This document shows positions 13,935 through 19,328 of a stretch of DNA of 19,328 nt, piece by piece. Origin of the DNA: Bacillota bacterium (GTDB lineage: Bacteria > Bacillota > Clostridia > Clostridiales > Clostridiaceae); assembly GCA_023424785.1 (NCBI GenBank), contig JAFADP010000028.1, forward strand, positions 1 to 19,328, written 5' to 3'. The position numbers were made by a program, and so were the translations under genes. The notes below the pieces were generated by a model. The model saw only the letters and a program-made list of their open reading frames with translations, made no database searches and had not been told where the DNA came from. Numbering within the stretch: the first letter of the stretch is position 1; every line of letters starts with the position of its first letter.

Positions 13935-15554
13935 ATGGCAAAATTATTAAAATTTGGTGAAGACGCTAGAAGATCAATGCAAGTTGGTGTTGATAAGTTA
14001 GCAGATACAGTTAAAGTTACTTTAGGACCTAAAGGAAGAAATGTTGTATTAGATAAAAAGTTTGGAGCACCTTTAATTACAAATGATGGTGTTTCTATTG
14101 CAAGAGAAATAGAACTTGAAGATCCATATGAAAATATGGGAGCTCAACTAGTTAAAGAAGTAGCTACAAAGACTAATGATGTTGCTGGAGATGGAACTAC
14201 AACAGCTACTCTTTTAGCTCAAGCAATTATAAGAGAAGGATTAAAGAATGTTACTGCAGGGGCTAATCCTATATTAATTAGAACAGGTATAAAAACTGCT
14301 GTAGATAAGGCAGTAGAAGAAATAAAAAATATATCTAAACCAGTTAACGGAAAAAATGATATTGCAAGAGTTGCTGCTGTATCAGCTGCTGATGAGGAGA
14401 TAGGACAATTAATAGCAGACGCTATGGAAAAGGTAGGAAACGAAGGTGTTATTACAGTAGAAGAATCTAAATCAATGGGAACTGAATTAGATGTAGTTGA
14501 AGGTATGCAATTTGATAGAGGATATGTTTCAGCTTACATGTCAACTGATTTAGAAAAGATGGAAGCAACTTTAGATAATCCATATATCTTAATAACAGAT
14601 AAGAAGATATCTAACATACAAGAAATACTTCCAATATTAGAGCAAATAGTACAAAGCGGAAAGAAACTATTAATTATAGCAGAAGATATAGAAGGTGAAG
14701 CACTTCAAACTTTAGTTGTTAATAAGTTAAGAGGTACATTCACATGTGTTGCTGTAAAGGCTCCAGGATTCGGTGATAGAAGAAAAGAAATGCTTCAAGA
14801 TATAGCTATATTAACAGGTGGTAGAGTTATATCTGATGAAATTGGATTAGATCTAAAAGAAACAACTTTAGATATGCTAGGTCAAGCAGATAGTGTTAAG
14901 GTTACTAAAGAAAACACTACTATAGTAAATGGCAAAGGCCAATCTCAAGATATAAAAGATAGAATAAGTTTAATAAGAGCTCAAATAGAAGATACAACTT
15001 CTGAATTTGATAAAGAAAAATTACAAGAAAGATTAGCTAAGCTTGCTGGTGGAGTTGCTGTAATTAGAGTTGGAGCAGCAACAGAAACAGAACTTAAAGA
15101 AAGAAAATTAAGAATAGAAGATGCATTAAATGCTACTAAGGCAGCTGTTGAAGAAGGTATAGTTGCAGGTGGTGGTACTGCATATGTTAATGTAATAAAT
15201 AAGGTAAGTGAATTAACTTCAGATGTTGCAGATACACAAGTTGGTATAAATATTATAGTAAGAGCACTAGAAGAGCCTATGAGACAAATTGCTATAAATG
15301 CAGGTCTTGAAGGATCAGTTATAATAGAAAAAGTTAAAAATAGTGAAGCAGGAATTGGGTATGATGCTTTACACAATGAATATATAAATATGATTAAAGC
15401 AGGAATTGTTGATCCAACTAAAGTTACAAGATCAGCACTTCAAAATGCAGCATCTGTTGCATCAACATTCTTAACAACTGAAGCAGCTGTAGTTGATGCT
15501 CCTCAAAAGGAAGCACCAATGCCAGCACCAGGAGGAATGGACGGAATGTACTAG
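13935..15554 (+). CDS. groEL: Chaperonin GroEL
   Basis: The 60-kDa chaperonin, 539 residues, forming a tetradecamer that folds proteins with ATP. The N-terminal KFGEDARRSM and TLGPKGRNVVLD segments, the ATP-site loop D86-GTTTA, and the hydrolytic aspartate D396 (in RIEDALNAT) are all present. The C-terminal tail ends PAPGGMDGMY, a short GGM tail of the kind usual for firmicutes. TAGGAGGAA precedes the ATG and overlaps the groES stop, linking their translation. A strong terminator follows. Confidence 0.99.
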   Translation: MAKLLKFGEDARRSMQVGVDKLADTVKVTLGPKGRNVVLDKKFGAPLITNDGVSIAREIELEDPYENMGAQLVKEVATKTNDVAGDGTTTATLLAQAIIREGLKNVTAGANPILIRTGIKTAVDKAVEEIKNISKPVNGKNDIARVAAVSAADEEIGQLIADAMEKVGNEGVITVEESKSMGTELDVVEGMQFDRGYVSAYMSTDLEKMEATLDNPYILITDKKISNIQEILPILEQIVQSGKKLLIIAEDIEGEALQTLVVNKLRGTFTCVAVKAPGFGDRRKEMLQDIAILTGGRVISDEIGLDLKETTLDMLGQADSVKVTKENTTIVNGKGQSQDIKDRISLIRAQIEDTTSEFDKEKLQERLAKLAGGVAVIRVGAATETELKERKLRIEDALNATKAAVEEGIVAGGGTAYVNVINKVSELTSDVADTQVGINIIVRALEEPMRQIAINAGLEGSVIIEKVKNSEAGIGYDALHNEYINMIKAGIVDPTKVTRSALQNAASVASTFLTTEAAVVDAPQKEAPMPAPGGMDGMY

Positions 15555-15555
15555 T

Positions 15556-15588
15556 AAAAAGGAAGCCTTTAAAGGCTTCCTTTTTTTT
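15556..15588 (+). terminator. Terminator of groESL
   Basis: Stem AAAAAGGAAGCC (15556-15567) with GGCTTCCTTTTT (15574-15585), loop TTTAAA, ending in a T8 run to 15588. Confidence 0.95.
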
Positions 15589-15612
15589 ATGCAAAATTTC
15601 CTTCAAATTTTG

Positions 15613-15641
15613 TTGACTTTAATATATCTATACATTATAAT
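15613..15641 (+). promoter_or_regulatory. Promoter of the guanine riboswitch-guaBA transcript
   Basis: TTGACT (15613-15618) and TATAAT (15636-15641) are spaced by 17 bp, near consensus. The start is expected at about 15648, some 22 nt before the aptamer's P1 helix. Confidence 0.85.
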
Positions 15642-15669
15642 TAATATAATTTAAAAAGAATCATGTTAA

Positions 15670-15732
15670 CTCGTATATCCTCTGAATAAGGCAGAGAGTA
15701 TCTACCGGAAGCCGTAAATTTCCGACTATGAG
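15670..15732 (+). promoter_or_regulatory. Purine riboswitch aptamer, guanine type
   Basis: P1 is CTCGTA (15670-15675) with TATGAG (15727-15732). The conserved core is present: TATCTACC after P2, CCGTAAAT in L3, and CCGACTATG leading into P1. P2 pairs CTCTG with CAGAG around an AATAAGG loop, and P3 pairs CGGAA with TTCCG. The specificity base in J3/1 (position 74 of the xpt aptamer) is C at 15726, which selects guanine or hypoxanthine; adenine riboswitches have U there. It controls guaB-guaA, the GMP branch, as expected for guanine feedback. Confidence 0.95.
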
Positions 15733-15805
15733 TGAATTAATATACTTAGACAATTCTATTGTAAGCTTATTAACTTCACTTGCGTAAAGTTAATAAGCTT
15801 TTTTT
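15731..15805 (+). terminator. Riboswitch expression platform: terminator with competing antiterminator
   Basis: The terminator stem is 14 bp, AAGCTTATTAACTT (15763-15776) with AAGTTAATAAGCTT (15787-15800), then a T-run to 15805. AGTGAATTAA (15731-15740), which includes the last two bases of P1, can instead pair with TTAACTTCACT (15770-15780) with one bulged C, blocking the terminator's left arm. Guanine-stabilised P1 would prevent this, so guanine should switch guaBA off. Confidence 0.88.
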
Positions 15806-15891
15806 ATACTCAAAATTAACTACTATATTGCAAGATAAGTTGCAATTTGTTATTTAAAATAAATGAATACATGCAAAGGGAGTATGATATT

Positions 15892-17346
15892 ATGGCAACA
15901 ATTTTAAAACAAGCTTATACATTTGATGATGTATTATTAGTTCCAAACAAATCTGAAATTTTACCTAGAGAAGTAAGCTTAAAAACTAATCTTACAAAAA
16001 AAATTCAATTAAATATTCCATTATTAAGTGCTGGTATGGATACAGTAACTGAATCTAAGATGGCAATTGCTATGGCTAGAGAAGGTGGAATTGGAATTAT
16101 ACATAAAAATATGACAATAGAAGAACAAGCTAGAGAAGTTGATAAAGTAAAGAGACAAGAAAATGGAGTTATAACTGATCCAATATTCTTATCACCAGAA
16201 AATACTTTACAAGATGCAGAAAACTTAATGGCACAATATAGAATATCAGGTGTACCAATAACTGTTGATGGTAAGTTAGTTGGTATATTAACAAATAGAG
16301 ATACAACATTCGAAACGGACTATACTAAGAAGATAGGGGATGTAATGACTAAGGAAAACTTAGTTACTGCACCAGAAAATACATCAGTAGAAGAAGCTAA
16401 AGAGCTTTTAAAAACTCATAAAATAGAAAAATTACCTTTAGTAGATTCAGAAGGATATTTAAAAGGTCTTATAACTATAAAGGATATAGAAAAAACTAAA
16501 GCTTATCCAAATGCAGCAAAGGATTCAAAAGGAAGATTACTTTGTGGAGCAGGTGTTGGTATAACTGGAGACATGATGGAAAGAGTTGAAGCTTTAGTTA
16601 AAGCTAAGGTAGATGTTATAGTTTTAGATAGTGCACATGGTCATACTAAAAATGTTATGGAAGCAGTTAAAAATATAAAGAAAGCATATCCTGAACTTCA
16701 AGTAATTGCAGGTAATGTAGCAGATCCTCAAGCAACAGAAGACTTAATAAAAGCAGGTGCTGACTGTGTTAAGGTTGGTATAGGACCAGGATCAATATGT
16801 ACAACAAGAGTTGTTGCTGGGGTAGGTGTACCTCAATTAACAGCAGTTATGGATTGTGCAGAAGTAGGTAGAAAATATGGAATACCAGTAATAGCTGATG
16901 GTGGAATTAAGTATTCAGGAGATATAGTTAAGGCTTTAGCAGCTGGAGCTAGTGTTGCAATGATGGGATCATTATTTGCAGGTTGTGAAGAAGCTCCTGG
17001 AGATATAGAAATATATCAAGGAAGAAGTTATAAAGTTTACAGAGGTATGGGATCTTTAGCAGCTATGGCAAATGGTTCTAAAGATAGATACTTCCAAGAA
17101 GGAAATAAGAAACTTGTTCCAGAAGGTGTTGAAGGAAGAATAGCATACAAAGGATATGTAGCAGATACAATTTACCAACTTATTGGTGGTATTAAAGCTG
17201 GTATGGGATACTGTGGAGCTAAGAACTTAGATATATTATATGAAACTGCAAGATTTGTTGTTCAAACATCAGCAGGTTTAAGAGAAAGTCATCCACATGA
17301 TGTAAATATAACTAAAGAAGCACCAAACTATAGTGTAAATCAATAA
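15892..17346 (+). CDS. guaB: Inosine-5'-monophosphate dehydrogenase
   Basis: An enzyme of 484 residues that oxidises IMP to XMP with NAD+, the first step of GMP synthesis. The barrel begins with AYTFDDVLLVPN, the catalytic cysteine is C303 in GPGSICTTR, and the mobile flap has YRGMGSLAAM. Two CBS domains are inserted at about 95-205 (RISGVPITVDGKLVGILTNR and IEKLPLVDSEGYLKGLITIK). The start is ATG 15892, with AAAGGGAG (15875-15882) 9 nt before it. An in-frame TTG at 15847 would add 15 unusual residues and lacks a ribosome binding site. guaA follows without a terminator, so both lie under the guanine riboswitch. Confidence 0.98.
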   Translation: MATILKQAYTFDDVLLVPNKSEILPREVSLKTNLTKKIQLNIPLLSAGMDTVTESKMAIAMAREGGIGIIHKNMTIEEQAREVDKVKRQENGVITDPIFLSPENTLQDAENLMAQYRISGVPITVDGKLVGILTNRDTTFETDYTKKIGDVMTKENLVTAPENTSVEEAKELLKTHKIEKLPLVDSEGYLKGLITIKDIEKTKAYPNAAKDSKGRLLCGAGVGITGDMMERVEALVKAKVDVIVLDSAHGHTKNVMEAVKNIKKAYPELQVIAGNVADPQATEDLIKAGADCVKVGIGPGSICTTRVVAGVGVPQLTAVMDCAEVGRKYGIPVIADGGIKYSGDIVKALAAGASVAMMGSLFAGCEEAPGDIEIYQGRSYKVYRGMGSLAAMANGSKDRYFQEGNKKLVPEGVEGRIAYKGYVADTIYQLIGGIKAGMGYCGAKNLDILYETARFVVQTSAGLRESHPHDVNITKEAPNYSVNQ

Positions 17347-17412
17347 TAGGTTGTAAAAAAACATAAGTTATAAGATAATATAGTTGAAATAATATATTAT
17401 TTGGAGGAAAGC

Positions 17413-18954
17413 ATGAATAAAGAATTAGTTCTTGTTATTGACTTTGGTGGACAATATAATCAATTAATTGCCAGAAGAGTAAGAGAATGCAATGTATATT
17501 GTGAAGTTCACCCACATAATTTAAGTGTTGAAAAAATAAAAGAAATGAATCCAAAGGGAATAATATTCACTGGAGGACCTAATAGTGTATATGGAGAAGA
17601 TTCACCTTTATGTGATAAAGAAATATTTGAATTAGGAATACCTGTATTAGGTATTTGTTATGGATCACAACTTATGTCTCATATGTTAGGTGGAAGTGTT
17701 GCAACTGCACCTGTAAGTGAATATGGAAAGACAGAAGTTGCTGTAGATGTAGAATCTAAGCTTTTTGAAGGTGTTTCTCCTTCAACAATTTGTTGGATGA
17801 GTCACACTGATTACATAGAAAATGCACCTGAAAATTTTAAAATAATAGCAACTACTCCAGTTTGTCCAGTAGCAGCTATGGAATGTGCAGAGAAAAACTT
17901 ATATGCAGTACAATTCCATCCAGAAGTTATGCATACACAAGAAGGTACAAAGATGCTTTCAAACTTTGTTTACAATGTTTGTGGATGTTCTGGTGACTGG
18001 AAGATGGACTCATTTGTTGAAAAAACAATTGAAGAAATTCGTGAAAAAGTTGGAAATGGTAAAGTTTTATGTGCATTATCAGGTGGCGTTGATTCATCTG
18101 TAGCAGCAGTATTGCTTTCAAAAGCAGTTGGAAAGCAATTAACTTGTGTATTTGTTGATCATGGATTACTTCGTAAAAATGAAGGCGATGAAGTAGAAGA
18201 AATATTTGGACCAAATGGGGCTTATGACTTAAACTTTATTCGTGTAAATGCACAAGAAAGATTCTATGAAAAATTAGCTGGAGTTGAAGACCCAGAAACT
18301 AAGAGAAAAATCATAGGTGAAGAATTTATAAGAGTATTTGAAGAAGAAGCTAAGAAAATTGGTGCAGTAGATTATCTTGTACAAGGAACTATATATCCAG
18401 ACGTAATTGAAAGTGGATTAGGTAAATCAGCAGTTATTAAATCTCACCATAATGTTGGAGGACTTCCTGATTGTGTAGATTTCAAAGAAATAATAGAACC
18501 ACTTAGACTATTATTTAAGGATGAAGTTCGTAAAGCAGGACTTGAACTAGGAATTCCAGAAAAACTTGTCTTCAGACAACCATTCCCAGGACCAGGACTT
18601 GGAATTCGTATAATTGGAGAAGTAACAGCAGAAAAGGTAAGAATAGTTCAAGATGCAGATGCTATTTATCGTGAAGAAATAGCTAAAGCAGGTATTGATA
18701 AAGAAATAGGTCAATACTTTGCAGCTCTTACTAACATGCGTTCAGTAGGTGTTATGGGAGATGAAAGAACATATGATTACGCAGTTGCTCTTCGTGCTGT
18801 AACAACAAGCGACTTTATGACTGCAGAGTCAGCAGATCTTCCATGGGAAGTACTTGGAAAAGTAACAACTAGAATAGTAAATGAAGTTAATGGTGTTAAC
18901 CGTGTATTCTACGATTGCACAGGAAAGCCACCAGCAACTATAGAATTTGAATAA
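17413..18954 (+). CDS. guaA: GMP synthase (glutamine-hydrolysing)
   Basis: An enzyme of 513 residues that aminates XMP to GMP. The N-terminal class I amidotransferase domain (1 to about 195) has the triad C82 (GICYGSQ), H169 and E171 (QFHPE). The ATP pyrophosphatase domain has the P-loop SGGVDSS (223-229), and the C-terminal dimer domain ends DCTGKPPATIEFE. The start is ATG 17413, with GGAGGA 4-5 nt before it. An in-frame TTG at 17401 includes the ribosome binding site and is rejected. The gene follows guaB by 66 nt and is closed by a terminator. Nine of the 17 arginines from R210 onward are CGT, a codon I find in no other gene here. Confidence 0.98.
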   Translation: MNKELVLVIDFGGQYNQLIARRVRECNVYCEVHPHNLSVEKIKEMNPKGIIFTGGPNSVYGEDSPLCDKEIFELGIPVLGICYGSQLMSHMLGGSVATAPVSEYGKTEVAVDVESKLFEGVSPSTICWMSHTDYIENAPENFKIIATTPVCPVAAMECAEKNLYAVQFHPEVMHTQEGTKMLSNFVYNVCGCSGDWKMDSFVEKTIEEIREKVGNGKVLCALSGGVDSSVAAVLLSKAVGKQLTCVFVDHGLLRKNEGDEVEEIFGPNGAYDLNFIRVNAQERFYEKLAGVEDPETKRKIIGEEFIRVFEEEAKKIGAVDYLVQGTIYPDVIESGLGKSAVIKSHHNVGGLPDCVDFKEIIEPLRLLFKDEVRKAGLELGIPEKLVFRQPFPGPGLGIRIIGEVTAEKVRIVQDADAIYREEIAKAGIDKEIGQYFAALTNMRSVGVMGDERTYDYAVALRAVTTSDFMTAESADLPWEVLGKVTTRIVNEVNGVNRVFYDCTGKPPATIEFE

Positions 18955-18962
18955 TAAATTAT

Positions 18963-18996
18963 AAAAAGTATCATTCGTACTGAATGATACTTTTTT
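18963..18996 (+). terminator. Terminator of guaBA
   Basis: A 14-bp stem, AAAAAGTATCATTC (18963-18976) with GAATGATACTTTTT (18982-18995), and a GTACT loop, ending in T6. Confidence 0.93.
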
Positions 18997-19160
18997 CTAA
19001 AAATAAGTATAATCTATTTGTAAGTATATACAAAAGACATATTTAGATGCTTAAAAGAACTTGTATTTTTATTGTCAAAATGATAAAATTTTAATCAAAA
19101 GTTATATTTAAATAGTTTACAATAAAAGTAAATTAAAGAAACAAGCTATTTTATTAAAGT

Positions 19161-19189
19161 TTGTTAATTTAGTCTATATTAAATATTAT
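19161..19189 (+). promoter_or_regulatory. Possible pgi promoter
   Basis: TTGTTA (19161-19166) and TATTAT (19184-19189) are spaced by 17 bp, with a leader of about 30 nt. The DNA from 18997 to here is AT-rich and shows nothing else I can support. TTGTTAA at 19161-19167 also equals a Rex half-site, but its partner half is absent. Confidence 0.5.
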
Positions 19190-19225
19190 ATAAAAATAAT
19201 TAAATAAATTTTGGAGGTAATTATT

Positions 19226-19328
19226 GTGAAGAAATTATCATTAGATTTAAGTAAAGCAGCTCCATTTTTACAAGAACATGAAGTATGCTATATGGAAGAA
19301 ATGGTTAAGGTAGCTCATGACAAATTAC
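19226..19328 (+). CDS. pgi: Glucose-6-phosphate isomerase, N-terminal part (cut by window end)
   Basis: Thirty-four codons from a GTG start, reading MKKLSLDLSKAAPFLQEH, then a YMEEMVKVAHDKL-type helix. This matches what I know of the N-terminus of clostridial and bacillar Pgi, the glycolytic enzyme that interconverts glucose-6-phosphate and fructose-6-phosphate. GGAGG (19213-19217) lies 8 nt before the GTG. The active site is outside the window, so the call rests on N-terminal resemblance only. Confidence 0.75.
   Translation, partial: MKKLSLDLSKAAPFLQEHEVCYMEEMVKVAHDKL

Noticed and set aside
14981..15376. 131-codon minus-strand open frame inside groEL
   Set aside because: Shadow of the conserved groEL reading frame; no promoter or ribosome binding site on that strand.
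15670..15732. Adenine-type riboswitch
   Set aside because: The J3/1 specificity base is C (15726), not U, and the controlled genes make GMP.
15847..15891. Upstream TTG start for guaB
   Set aside because: The extra residues are not IMPDH-like and the ribosome binding site AAAGGGAG lies inside this extension, correctly spaced for ATG 15892.
17401..17412. TTG start for guaA
   Set aside because: The TTG overlaps the ribosome binding site GGAGGA itself; ATG 17413 is the natural start.
1..19328. A new defence, mobile or biosynthetic system, CRISPR array, tRNA or rRNA
   Set aside because: All substantial reading frames but two match well-known housekeeping, redox or metal-resistance families. I saw no direct-repeat arrays, terminal inverted repeats, transposase or integrase signatures, or tRNA cloverleafs.

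Overview
The window is low-GC chromosomal DNA with almost exclusive AGA for arginine, strong GGAGG-type ribosome binding sites and compact Gram-positive promoters. It carries the classic butyryl-CoA pathway genes (crt-bcd-etfB-etfA-hbd) next to rex. This points to a butyrate-forming Clostridium of cluster I (sensu stricto), possibly near C. perfringens or C. baratii. The species call is an inference from gene content and remembered family resemblance.

Layout. (1) 1-880: the 3' end of an unrecognised gene and a YgjP-like zinc metallopeptidase. (2) 1074-3800: a metal-responsive cassette. A consensus promoter carries a 12-2-12 ArsR/SmtB operator on its start region, followed by a CadC-type repressor and a Zn/Cd/Pb P1B-type ATPase with a His/Cys-rich linker; a bidirectional terminator is shared with a small convergent gene. 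(3) 3796-4830: a 65-residue unknown protein divergent from rex. (4) 4831-9888: an intergenic region with two 18-bp Rex-type operators, then crt-bcd-etfB-etfA-hbd, which reduces acetoacetyl-CoA to butyryl-CoA with flavin-based electron bifurcation. (5) 9995-12380: nfnA-nfnB, the bifurcating ferredoxin:NADP+ transhydrogenase, as a separate unit. (6) 12439-13415: an OGG1-type 8-oxoguanine glycosylase. (7) 13520-15585: groES-groEL behind a perfect CIRCE operator. (8) 15613-18995: a guanine-type purine riboswitch with a terminator/antiterminator platform, then guaB-guaA. (9) 19161-end: probable promoter and the first 34 codons of pgi.

Together, regions 3-5 form a redox module. Rex senses NADH/NAD+ and probably represses the NADH-consuming butyryl-CoA operon; Bcd-Etf makes reduced ferredoxin, and NfnAB can use it to make NADPH. 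Regions 2, 7 and 8 are three stand-alone regulatory circuits (metal, heat shock, guanine) whose cis elements can be read directly from the sequence.

I see no mobile element, CRISPR array, tRNA or rRNA, and no evidence of a new multi-gene system. The points most worth a second look are regulatory or compositional: the paired Rex operators, the promoter/hairpin cluster behind rex, the duplicated His/Cys metal-binding segment in the ATPase, the hairpin between etfA and hbd, and a patch of CGT arginine codons confined to guaA.
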